This document shows, in pieces, positions 25,145 through 36,152 of a stretch of DNA of 64,000 bases. Source of the DNA: Syncephalis fuscata (lineage: Eukaryota > Zoopagomycota > Zoopagomycetes > Zoopagales > Piptocephalidaceae). The notes under the pieces were generated by a model that had not been told where the DNA came from, did not search any database, and saw only the letters and a list, made by a program, of their open reading frames with translations. The stretch lies in the NCBI GenBank assembly GCA_025786725.1, contig JAHLTZ010000015.1:310001-374000 (forward strand), given 5' to 3'. The number at the start of each line of letters is the position of its first letter. The stretch's first letter is position 1. The position numbers were made by a program, and so were the translations under genes.

Positions 25145-26593
25145 ATGACGACTCGTAGTCGAACACTACTCTTTCTACAGTATAGGTCGTCCTATACACG
25201 TAGTCATCTATCTCGGCCACCTGCTGGAGTGACAGACTTTGCAGAGAGAGCCGGATTAATACAAAATGCCGCTGAAGTAGACGGCCAACTGGAGAGTGGT
25301 AGCACAGTTATTGAGATGTCGGTTCTACCACCCCAATGGTAAGTAATAATGTTTATGTAGAACATTAATAGCTAAACAGAATTGTTAACTACTGCAATAT
25401 AATAATAGGGTAGATACAATGGAGGAGGTAGATTATTGATAATGTGTATTATTTGAGTTAATTAATTCGCGTATTATTAATTAGATTGATGAAGATATTA
25501 GTAAGTTACGGCAGTCAAGTAAGTAATCTAATTTAATTTAATTAATTAAGGCAATTAATTTAATTTAACAATAAATAATAATAATAGTTAAAAATCTGGA
25601 TGAGCTTCATCAAAAGCAATTATTACCGGGTTTGGATGACAATATACGATTTGAACGGGATATTGAACGACAACAGGCGGACATCACATCAGTAAGATAG
25701 GCAATCAAACAAATTGTTATAATGACTTAGACAATCGATAGCAATTCCGACAATGTCAACATAAAATTAAACAAATTGGTCGTAGAGGAGGTGCGTCAAA
25801 CGCCAGTGGTTTACCGGCAAACGAGGAGGAACGACTTGGAAAGAATGTACAGGCAGCACTGGCTACTCGGTTACAGGAACTATCTTCGATGTTTAGACGG
25901 AAACAATCCAACTTTTTACAAAGTAAATAAGCAATCAACATATTGGTAAAGCAATGAATAACACGTAATGATCTAGAATTAAAACAACGAGAGGCACGTA
26001 CCAAAGGATTATTATTTGAAAGTTCATTTTCGTCTAATCAACAAGATGATAGTGAAGAAGGTATAGTAAGTATGGTTTATATCATTTGGATCATTGTTAT
26101 AACTTAGTTGATGTAGGGCGCATTTACAAAAGAGCAATTAGCATTGGTGGAAGATAATGATACTGTTGTGACACAACGCGATCGAGAAATACAGGAAATC
26201 ACACGATCTATATCGGAATTGGCTGATATATTCCAGGATTTACAAACGATGGTTATTGATCAAGGAACACTATTAGATCGAATTGACTATAACATTGAAC
26301 AGGTGCATACTAGTACACGAGGAGCAGCTGAGGAATTAACAAAGGTAAAGAATTAATACTAATTAATACTAATTAATTAACTACTTGATTGATGATTTAT
26401 TATGGATTTAGGCGGAAAATTACCAAAACAAACGGGAAAAATCAAACTGATACTGCTACTTGTACTGATTATATTTGGATTAATTGTTGTATTAATCTTT
26501 AAGCCACGATCATCTGCAGCTATTGTTACCGAGCCACCAGTGGCGTCAGCACCGGTTGTTGTACCACCTGATCTAGAAACCGGCGTATCATAA
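25145..26593 (+). CDS. TLG2: Syntaxin-16/Tlg2-type t-SNARE
   Basis: A Qa-SNARE for endosome-to-Golgi fusion. The start at 25145 gives MTTRSRTLLFLQYRSSYTRS, typical of Tlg2. The N-terminal Habc part spans several short exons (25145-25338, 25409-25427, then small exons from about 25485). The region RRKQSNFLQKLKQREARTKG precedes the SNARE motif: DTVVTQRDREIQEITRSISE, LADIFQDLQTMVIDQGTLLD, RIDYNIEQV. The C-terminal membrane anchor is LLLVLIIFGLIVVLIF, followed by an unusual Pro/Val-rich lumenal tail of about 28 residues. One base is missing in the A run at 26437-26441, between the SNARE motif and the anchor. With six As the frame joins as KREKIKLILLL. Exon 25409-25427 is only 19 nt. Confidence 0.9.
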
Positions 26594-26763
26594 ACTATTC
26601 CGTATTTGCTAAAATAACGATGCTTAACATAACATATAGTTATCTATTTATATTTATGTATTATGTGAGCATTTTATTAGACGTATTTTTAGAGCGATAA
26701 AGCATATAATTTACTTCAATGATAGACAGTCGTAAAATGATAAAAATGATAATATTGTAATGT

Positions 26764-28985
26764 TTATTGCAGTGTGACAATGAGACGCAAAAGCTCAAGT
26801 TCCGCTCGACCTAGTCGATAAAGTGTTGCTCGTAATTCTTTGAGCATTGTGTGCTCGCTCTCCGATAATAGATTGGCATTCTCTTTGACGTCAATGCGTT
26901 CACTTTTAGCAATGAGTGCGGCTTGTTTCTCTCGTTCATTATGGCGTCGTTGGCGTAGATTGCCCAGTGTACGCAAAGCATTGCGCAACAATACGCGATA
27001 ACACTTTTCTATAGGTACATACCAAAGGAAGAATGTACGGGAGGGTGCACGGTCGATGCTTTTCGGTACTTCCTATTAATGAGTGTAAATGGACAGAGGA
27101 TGAAAAAGCGATTAATTGTATTAGTGGTTGATTAATAAAAATAAAAATAATTGTAATTTACTTGTAATTCGGCAAATCCATAAAGAGCTAGTGCTTGTAA
27201 TAGTTCTCGAGTATCTTTCATTGGTAACATGACAAGACGTGATACTTGTTTCTCGTCCATTTTACCGCGCGAGTACAATAGCTTAAGAATACGACAAGCA
27301 GCATTGCCAAAATGCTCGAGCGCCGTTGATTCAATAGCCTTGCGTTTCTGTAGTGCATTGACCCTATCAAATGGTAGATTGCGGGAATAAAAGTTAACAA
27401 TATACAAATTGTATTTATAGTATTTTATCGTTAATTGACTAAAGGATATCGATGGCATATTCACCGCCTCCGCGTGAATCTGTACGTATTAGTACACCGG
27501 ATACATCGGCGACCATAACATCGAGCAATTCGCTAATTAGCTCGTTTCGAGGACGGACCCGTCCACTATAATGATCATCAAATACAATGGACGATGCTAA
27601 ATCGACACTTGTTGGTATGTGATGTCCAATTTGCATTAATGATTTCGATTCTAAATGATATTATAGGCAAGTTGAGATGCTTTAGTATGACAACAACAAA
27701 TAACTTACTTGATCGCGAGTCTTTTAATGAATAAATATTCGGCTCAATTAATGTAAGCAGCGTATTGATTACGGCACCTGCTGCTCGATTAACACGTTCT
27801 ACAAAATAACGTACGATTTGCTGATTGATATATAATTCATTAGCATCTAGTATTCATTTCAATTAATACACCGCCTATTACCTGATTACGTAGACGAATG
27901 TTGAATCGCTCAAAATTAATACCAAAATAAATGTTTTCCTAAGTAATGATGAACTTGTGTTAAAATGCAATATACGGTCTATTTATCATTATTATCATTA
28001 TTATACCTCTACTTCAACATTGGATATACCATCACTATTTTGTTTCTATTAATTTAATTAGCAATTAATAAATCAAATCTACTAATTAATACTTACTTTG
28101 CTTTTTGGTTCATCAAATTCACTCATATCCGTTGGCAATTTACGTTTCTAAGTATTCAATTAATACTGGACATAAAGTCTAATACAATACGTACCAATCC
28201 AACAACATTGCCACTTCGCATCTCCTCCTCTTCTCGAAGATTGCGTTCCGACTGAACCTCTGCAACTTGTTTTGCAGTAGGTAAAGCACCAATCTTATCG
28301 AGCCGCTGCTCGTCAGCCATTACATCGCGATCGTATTTCGTCTGTGTATCCTCAATGCGCACAGCTACTAAAAACCGCTCGCTAACCAGTTTTGTAAAAC
28401 TAGCCGTTAGTGCGTTTTTCTCTATTGATCAATAAAACTAAGTTATTGCCGGTGTTACATGCTGCGCCAACTTACGGTCTAATTTTGGTCGAGGTCCAGC
28501 AATTTTACGAACGGTTTGCTGCATTGTAAGCATACCATTGGCAAGAATCCCTTTGACAATTGTACTGCTCTATATAACATAATCTTTTGATTAATACAGT
28601 TGATATACATACATACCCATGTATTAAGTTTAGCCTACCTCTGCTCCAAACCATTGTGAGGCATAATACGCCACCGTGCCTAGTTGCAAACGGTCAAACA
28701 ATGCAGCTGATCGCACGTGATAATAAGTGGTGGTTTGCCGCCCTCCACGATAGTGTAGTAGCAAGTAAGACGATGCTGAATGAGTACTACAAGCGCTTCC
28801 CGAACCTGGGCTGGCTCAAGCCCGGTGCCTCGTACGAGAAACGGCAGTGTTTGACGGCCACGTCGTTCCATATACGTCGCAACTTTCTGATCAGTACTTA
28901 CGGTTAGCTTACACAAGCGATTCACATGCAGCAAAGTACCCACCGAGACGATCGCTCCAAACTGCTCTCTAGAACGTCGCTCCAT
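26764..28985 (-). CDS. RPC82: RNA polymerase III subunit RPC3 (C82)
   Basis: A subunit of the Pol III initiation heterotrimer (C82-C34-C31) with repeated winged-helix domains. The N-terminus is SREQFGAIVS-KVATYMERRG, where a 57-nt in-frame intron (28943-28887, GTGGGT...CAG) is removed. LPFLVRGTGLEPAQVREALV and VLIQHRLTCYYTIVE follow. One base is missing at 28741-28743 (G run on the coding strand). Restored, the frame reads GRQTTTYYHVRSAALFDRL, as family members do. About eleven exons continue through ESTIVKGILANGMLTMQQ, NALTASFTKLVSERFLVAV, DDHYSGRVRPRNELISELL and APSRTFFLWYVPIEK to the C-terminal coiled coil LRALYRLGRAELELLRL-type end. An unusual intron at 27374-27449 is treated separately. 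Confidence 0.9.
27374..27449 (-). other. Probable U12-type AT-AC intron in RPC82
   Basis: On the minus strand the 76-nt segment begins ATATCCTTT, the exact U12 5' splice consensus, and ends TCTAC. A branch-like TTGTTAAC lies about 20 nt before the end. Removing it joins G-E-Y-A-I to A-F-D-R-V-N-A-L-Q-K-R in frame and keeps the spacing seen in other C82 proteins (yeast has Y-V-V-D-F-R-H-L-N). The only GT-AG alternative (GTCAAT at 27439 to TAG at 27365) is in frame but creates a TAG stop across the junction. All other introns seen in this gene are GT-AG. Confidence 0.55.
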
Positions 28986-29300
28986 AGACGCACTTCATTG
29001 ATTGACATGGCAAAAAAAATAAATAAAAAATAGTGTTTATAATTTTTCTAAATAGACACACAAAGTGGTATTCTGAACACCTACACAAAAGTGGAAATGG
29101 CTTATGAAAGTTACAATTTGCTATTTCATTAAGAGTTAATATGCTTAATAATGCCTTTTAAGCAGATAAAGTTTATATTTATTAATTTACTTAGGTACAA
29201 AAATTATTCGTTAGAATTTATAGTCATCTATGTAGAAGTGTATATATATATATAAGCAGGTGAATTAACATTCTTGATGTTCATTGCCTGAATAATCTTT

Positions 29301-29981
29301 CTAATCGTCTGGATATAGATTGGATTCACGAATAAAATCGTTGTCGCCGTCATTTGATTCGAATGCTTTGTAGAATTCAAGTTCAGAATGCACTTGAAAT
29401 GGATGCGTCTGGTCTTCGCTAGGAGAACAGAGCGAGGGCACACGCGGGTGTTTACGACGGAATGAGCTATATGTACACGATGTACTTAGCACGCGAGACG
29501 CCTTTCTTTCAGCAGCATCGTCTAGATGGCATCTTGTCAGAACTGATTCACTTGATAAAGAGCGTGGTGCCATGCTAATCAAAGGAACTCGTTTTTGTTT
29601 CTCCAGCGAATGATAACGTCGAAGAACTGGAATTGCTTCGCTTTTAACTTCTTCTTCCGTTACTATATTACTATCGTCTAGAATATGCGATGCTGGCTCG
29701 CCAAAGGTGGCCGAACTTGTACGGCGTGAACGAGGTGTCTGGCAGACGGCGGCCTCTGGTAATACGTTTAAATTATCGATACCATTATAACCAAAGGTGC
29801 ATCGTCGTGTAAGCTGCTGCTCGGCACTTTTATATAAGTCCTGCCGTTGCTCACGTTTACTAATAGCAGAACTACTTCGAAGTGGAAACTCGGTCGCACT
29901 ACTAATCATATTATCATTTTCAGTGGTCATTTTTGGTGTGTTTATGTTCATGAAATACAAAGTGTCATATGTTATCGTCAC
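29301..29981 (-). CDS. Unrecognised Ser/Arg-rich protein
   Basis: A single-exon open frame of 226 codons with in-frame ATGs at 29981 and about 29930 (MTTENDN); the second start looks more natural. It has no domain I recognise. Visible features are several basophilic phosphorylation-type motifs (RSRRTSS, RRYHSLEK, APRSLSSESV, RRKHPRVPS), an acidic end (NDGDNDFIRESN) and no signal peptide or membrane segment. Codon use is mixed and there is no long homopolymer. It lies between RPC82 and the accessory region. It could be an intrinsically disordered regulator or, less likely, the last exon of a larger gene. Confidence 0.5.
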   Translation of the reverse strand: MTITYDTLYFMNINTPKMTTENDNMISSATEFPLRSSSAISKREQRQDLYKSAEQQLTRRCTFGYNGIDNLNVLPEAAVCQTPRSRRTSSATFGEPASHILDDSNIVTEEEVKSEAIPVLRRYHSLEKQKRVPLISMAPRSLSSESVLTRCHLDDAAERKASRVLSTSCTYSSFRRKHPRVPSLCSPSEDQTHPFQVHSELEFYKAFESNDGDNDFIRESNLYPDD

Positions 29982-30801
29982 AATAGAAGTGGCTAGAGAT
30001 TAATAATTATAGGTTTATCGCTAGCAAGAAGGTAATGGTTGATGTTGCAGATAGTTATAGTGCACAGTCCAAGTCGGTTGCACATGGGATATTTATAAGA
30101 CAAGTGTCGTGAGAATATAATTTATTGCATCGTCACTTCGTGGGAGTTAAAAATTTGCCGGTAACATACTACATTTTTGCCGTTATTATGACGATTCATG
30201 CTCGGCTAATCTTTATCATAATGCTATAAACCAAGAATGGAATACCATAAGCAACGACACCGGCAAGTTCAAAAAAAATAGAATATACCTTAGTCAACTA
30301 AAATATGCCAACTACAAAAAGCGTAATATTCAACATAGCAATGTTTCGCGTCCAGATGTATCTACTATCAGCAAATTCACACAAGTACTCGACTGTGGCT
30401 ATTATGATAATCGCGATAATCTAAATTGCAAAATGCAAATTTTTATCGTTATCTGTTATCTTCGAGTATGTATATAATGATAAAGCTCTAATAAAAACTA
30501 TGCATTGCAAAATTAATGATACGAGAAAAGCGTCAATTATAACAATATAGTGATATAAATTAAACTTTTGTTAAATTGTGTAAATCACATAGCTAATACT
30601 TTACCACTAATAACATTTTCTACATTGCTAACATATCTTTTGGCGTGAAATAATTTTATCAATTAATTGATTATTGTTTAAGTGCAAATAATCTTTACAA
30701 CACTTACTCGCATTGCTTAGTTTAGCTTCTTTACTAGTTACATCCATTATTTTATATATTAGTATTGTTGCTTGTATTTATGCTATTATACTCTAGTTTA
30801 A
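29982..30801. other. AT-rich spacer at the start of the accessory region
   Basis: No gene was seen. Base composition becomes clearly more AT-rich than in the housekeeping block. The near part would be the promoter of the orphan gene at 29301-29981. Confidence 0.35.
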
Positions 30802-31330
30802 ATAATACGCTAATAATTGTGTAAAATAGTAGTTTTTTGCCAGCCATGACTTATATAACTAAAATGCAGCAAATCATTGCCAAATTCGAGTTTCCGTGCT
30901 TAGTTATACAGATTGGCATGATTTATAAAACATTGATTTTTGCAAAAAAAACGGACCAAAAATGCGATTTACGTACTATTAATTTACTTAGTAAGGCATT
31001 ACAATGATCGTGTATACCTTTACGTATAATGAAGCAAACTGCATGACATTTTGTACAAGTATACTTATAATACATAGGTAGCTATTGACAAAGTATACTG
31101 TAATCGTATTGAGTGATAGAGCAATGGCTGTGATGATATGCTAATAATTGTGTAAAAATAGCAGTTTTTACTATTCATGGCCTATATAGCTAAGATGCAG
31201 CAAAATGATTGTCGAATTCGAGTTCTCCATGCTTAGCTGTATCGTTTGATATAATTTATAGAACAATGATTTTGTAACAAAAGTTAGTCAAAAGTGCGAT
31301 TTGCGTGTAAATAGTTAATGAAAAGTAATT
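30802..31330 (+). repeat. Left arm of a long inverted repeat
   Basis: About 530 bases that return in reverse complement at 31486-32010. Landmark motifs are CTAATAATTGTGTAAAA, CATGACTTATATAACTAA, AAATTCGAGTTTCCGTGC, ATACATAGGTAGCTATTG and GTGCGATTTGCGTG. Within the arm, one unit of roughly 330 bases starting CTAATAATTGTG occurs twice (near 30810 and 31141), so the arm is itself a tandem duplication. No coding content was seen. Confidence 0.85.
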
Positions 31331-31485
31331 ACATTACATAATTCTAAAGATCTTAACATCAAATGTGAAATCTAATTTAAGTAAATTCAAGGCACTCTAC
31401 AATACTAAACAAACATAATAGTAAGTTAATATGCAGAAATATCAATGTATATTAGCAAGTTACACCATCTATATACATATGCGTA

Positions 31486-32010
31486 AGTTTTCATTAACTA
31501 TTTACACGCAAATCGCACTTTTGACTAACTTTTGTTACAAAAATCATTGTTTTATAAATTATATCAAACGATACAGCTAAGCATGGAGAACTCGAATCCA
31601 GCAATCATTTTGCTGCATCTTAGCTATATAGGTCATGAATAGTAAAAAACTGCTATTTTTACACAATTATTAGCATGTCATCACAGCCATTGCTCCATCA
31701 CTCAATACATTACAGTATACTTTGTCAATAGCTACCTATGTATTATAAGTATACTTGTACAAAATGTCATGCAGTTTGCTTATTATACGTAAAGGTATAC
31801 ACGATCATTGTAATGCCTTACTAAGTAAATTAATAGCACGTAAATCGCATTTTTGGTCTTTTTTTTTGCAAAAATCAATGTTTTATAAATCATGCCAATC
31901 TGTATAACTAAGCATGGAAAACTCGAATTTGGCAATGATTTGCTGATTTTAGTTATATAAGTCATGGCTGGCAAAAAACTACTATTTTACACAATTATTA
32001 GCGTATTATC
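31486..32010 (-). repeat. Right arm of the long inverted repeat
   Basis: The reverse complement of 30802-31330 with a few percent differences and small indels. A further partial unit continues to about 32120 (AGTAGCTACCTATATG, CAATTTGCTTTGTTATACG). The spacer between arms is about 155 bases, so a transcript across it would form a hairpin of about 500 base pairs. Confidence 0.85.
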
Positions 32011-32691
32011 TTTATTGCTCCATCATCAATACAATAACACCATATTTTACCAGTAGCTACCTATATGTTATTTACACACTTGTGCAAAATGCCATACAAT
32101 TTGCTTTGTTATACGTGAAGTTATATATAGTTTCAGTAGCGCCTTATTGCTTAAATTATTACTATTAGTTTTGATATTGCTTTTTATCACTTAATTACAC
32201 CAAATTACTTTTTAATATTGATGCATAATGTCATAGAATTGGCACAATAATTTGATTAGTAAGGTTTTAGTAATAGTCACAAAAATAGCTTATTCGTTAA
32301 AATAAAAATATATTAAACAATACATATAAATACGAAATAGCGCTTTATTTTGTTTCTACTACAACACTTTCACAAGTTTTAATATTAATCACAACGCCTG
32401 TTAACAAATCATTTATTGCGACAAAATTGGTTGTTCAATACATTAAGATCTCACATAGTTATTATTGGCAATGCCCATGTTTTACATGCCTTCAAGCTAT
32501 ATTTAACTGCAAATAAAACAATAGCATTATTCTTTGCATTGTAATAGACATACGTAATTGCGTAACAATATTAATGTAAAGAGCATAAAGCAACACATGA
32601 CCATGCAACACCCTTGTATTTATATGAGCATCTGCTAATATTTATCATGTTTATCCCGTATCAATCCTAGCGCAATTATTTCTATTTAACT
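32011..32691. other. AT-rich spacer
   Basis: No gene seen. It includes the diverged third unit of the inverted-repeat family up to about 32120. The rest would be the promoter of the F-box-like gene. Confidence 0.35.
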
Positions 32692-34663
32692 ATGTCTTTG
32701 GGTACTAGCAGCAAAAGCTTATGGCAAAACCATGGCACTTTGGTGTATTTGTGCCGCTTTATAAATGGTCAAGAACTAGCGCTGTTTGCCACTAGCTGTC
32801 GGTTTGTCTATGGAATAATAGTTAAGCAACCTGATCATTGGGAACGCCAGTATAGACAAACATTTTGTCTGGGTGACAGGCGTGAACAGGAATGGCTTGC
32901 ATGGTATAACTTGTGCATCAGTATTACAGCGAAATTGAAAGAATCAACACTCAATGCAAATAAGAAAAAGCAAAAATGTTCATTATCACCCACCTATGGT
33001 TTTAATTCCACTCGGTGATTATATGCTTATCAGCGACGTCAACAAACTAATCACAACTTTATTACAGGTCAATTCAAAAACGGACGTGCCAAATTCCAGT
33101 TATTGAACCTAATTATTTGAGTTTAATCAATGTAAATCCATGATATGCATTGGCACAAGACAAATTGATATCAAGGATTTGCACAATTCAACATAATAGC
33201 TTTAGCAGGGAAAACAAACAAAGCAACAATAAATTAACTTGGAAATAGTTGGCTTTTTATCAATCGTTATATCTATTTAATGGCAGAATTAGAATCAACT
33301 CTGTCCATAATGCAAATCAATTTGTTGTGGCATACGTTTCTATATGTACATATGATGATGTGGTACTGTCATTCCTGGAGATCTGATAGGTAACTAATAA
33401 TTGTTAACACAGCTTAATACATCAGCTATTTATTAATTATATTAAAATAGTAAATATCGCTGAAATGGAAGTACAATACATCAGAGAAAACAAAGCTAAA
33501 GTCCGTGCTTCTACATCCGCAGAGAGGCCACAAAGCCATATGAGAAATGGCATAGTAGTATGGAATTATACCGACAATTCATCTCCCAATATTGTTTATT
33601 TTCAGCGCACAAATAATCACTGGACAGGCCAGATCAACCTAATTTAATCGAGACTTATCACAATTGGATGCTATTAAAAACTAATAACCGACATGATTCA
33701 TAACAACAATCTGACTTATTTAATTTAAGTAGAAACCGATGGATAAAAGGTCCAAGAATACACAACTGTAATTCAGGTGCATCTATCATATCCGCTTCTC
33801 AAACCCAATGTCAATTCTTAGTACAAAAAATAATGACCGGGTTTATAAAAACTGGCAATATCCCTACATTCATTCCTACTCAGAATTCTCAAGATATTGA
33901 GAGTGATAATCGAACAATGCGTACCAAATGGAAGATATTTGATGCGCAAAGGGATCGGAATCAATGTGAGAGGATATCGTCTGGTGAAATCATTATTCCA
34001 TACTGTTCGGCTGCTATAATTAATGTTGAGTTGTATACAGGAAATATATGCTTGTTTACTGTATACCGTGTAACAAATAATCCATGCCTTATTCACCACA
34101 GAATATATGAAGCTTCATTGTAGTTGCTTGCATTTGGCAAGTTTGCACCAAACGATTTGCTACAATCAATATTTGACGCCAGAGATTACGGCCATTTACT
34201 TCCCATTGATAGTTCTGATAAAGGACATTTATTCTGGACTCAGCCTATACGTAACATTGATATTACAAAACTATATAGTGAAAAGCTTATCGCTGTTTAG
34301 AAGCTTGGTACATTGGATGTGTTGAGTGCTTTAAATGAAGATTTATTGCGGTCAGTCACTTGTTCGCCTCATTACGTAAAGCTTACTCCATTCCTCGGAT
34401 TTTTATGCAAAATTGTTGGCAAAAAATACAGAAAATATTGGTTTATTGACATGCACACTAGTCGTGTATATAATCCATCGAACTGTTTTACTAGAGAACA
34501 AAATGGAAATGACAAAGAAGCCAAGCCTTTAGGTCTTGTTGAAACAACGCTACAAGATATAAAAAAGCATAGAAGAATAAGCGCTGACTATTTATTATCA
34601 AACGTCGTTATTGGCCAAATCAATTCAAACAAAAACGGTTTATATGAAGTATACATGTTATAA
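32692..34663 (+). pseudogene. F-box-like protein gene, broken
   Basis: An ATG at 32692 opens a 108-codon frame. Its residues 15-60 (GTLVYLCRFINGQELALFAT, SCRFVYGIIVKQPDHWERQY) look like a divergent F-box. Further coding-like stretches follow on the same strand: about 33070-33390, 33465-33647 (NGIVVWNY, NNHWTGQINLI), 33740-34123 and 34140-34663 (FLGFLCKIVGKKYRKYWFID; KHRRISADYLLSNVVIGQIN). One good intron is 33391-33448 (GTAACT...TAG). Between the stretches the frame is lost by single-base steps and by in-frame stops, TGA at 33141-33143, TAG at 33246-33248 and TAG at 34298-34300. Whether this is a pseudogene or a real gene with sequencing errors is open. An F-box protein would act as an SCF substrate adaptor. 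Confidence 0.45.
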
Positions 34664-36152
34664 ATAAAAGACTAATTGAAAATACTTGATAAAAATAACT
34701 TAAATATCATTTATATTAAATATTTACAACATTTATATTTATCTGAAGTAATTTAATGGATAAATACGCATATTTTTACATTAACTTATAATCAAACGGC
34801 TGACAACAGCATTATTCAAATCTAATGCTTTATTATTAATAGCGCTATCACACAACAAGCAATAATTAATGACAGAGATTGATTGATAGCGATGGTGCTT
34901 GTATCAATAGTTGATACTACAGCGTTAGAAATAAATCACACATTTCTGTGGCTAAATTGCAATGTCAAGTAAAATAAACACGCAAATCAATTAGTATATT
35001 TATGATATAGAAAGTGCGGTATTGTACATTAATTATCTATATATTAAAAATATTATATAAATTCATGCATTTAATACTTTGTATTAGCAGTTGGTAAATG
35101 CCATTGTATATCAATTGGCCATATAATAAACATATACTATACATTGTGCATGTGTTCAATAACATTTAATAATAGACGGCAAGTAAAGTTATAAAATACT
35201 AACTTATACGCTAATTACATGGTAGTTTACATATGCATTTATAAACATAGAATAGCTTGTGCATTCAAGACATTGGAATTACCAGCATGGTTAGATTACT
35301 ACTCCAATATACTTTAAGTATATACTCAACAAAAACCAAAACTATTTGACAAGTAAATCATTTAGTCTATTTATCTATCAAGCTCCAGTCAATGCTCCGG
35401 TTTGTTTAACTCTTAATCGCTGGTCTCATTATATTAGCAGCAGGTCTGCACTTGTTTGTACATGCTCGGTTATGCAGACGTTTAGTAACAAACATTTAAT
35501 CTGCTATATTTATATCTATATTTATTTATGTACAATGTTTTACAGAAATTAAACAAAAATAAGCATGTTAATATTAGACTTTTACAGGAATGCTGCTTTG
35601 ATTACTAGCATAAATTGACATAATTCTAATCATATTTATTTGCAAGTAGCAATTTTATATGTAATTATTGTAGCAATATGTGTTGGCAATATAATCAACT
35701 GTATTTGTTTATGCACTGGTATAAGTCATGATGCTACTAAAAGGATATGGTAACAACAATAAACATATATATTTGTTTAAGATAATCCTAAAGTGGGCTA
35801 AATAGGTTAGCTTTTGTTACTAGTGACAGAAATGGACAATTGTATATTGGCAGTATCTATATTCAGAATAAAGCACTAGAAATGATAAAGTACTGTTCTT
35901 TATATCATGATGTAGAAATGGTGATATATTAAGTATCATTAAATATTACTATAACAGTTTGTAATATTATACTAGAGCTAAATAGTCCTCAAATAAAATG
36001 ACTGTTTTGTAGTATGTGGGAGATAACTCTAGTATGCCTTTACGTGCTGCATTCTATTAGCTGTTGACTACTTATGTTTATTAGAAATTTACATAGATTT
36101 TGGCAATAGGTTTATGTTTAAATATTTTTAGCAAATTATATTTAGCAAAACA
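34664..36152. other. AT-rich accessory spacer
   Basis: No gene seen. It contains the relic at 35240-35560. The stretch 35985-36152 matches the 3' flank of 7TM pseudogene copy B (49105-49255) in reverse complement. Confidence 0.4.
35240..35560 (+). repeat. Relic copy of the 3' flank of the secreted-peptide gene
   Basis: This segment aligns with 40715-41030, the sequence just after the secreted cysteine-rich peptide gene. Shared landmarks are an ACATT(G/A)G start, ATACTTTAAGTATATACTCA versus ATACACTTTAGATATATATTCA, ATTTGACAA, a TCTATTTATCTAT/TCTATCTATAT tract and CAATGCT(C/T)CGGTTT. No trace of the peptide coding sequence was found upstream, so the duplicate has lost it. A 68-codon frame here (35346-35552) is not credited as a gene. 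Confidence 0.6.

Noticed and set aside
28156-28907. Plus-strand open frame at 28587-28907
   Set aside because: It is antisense to RPC82 coding exons, which have clear family homology on the minus strand.
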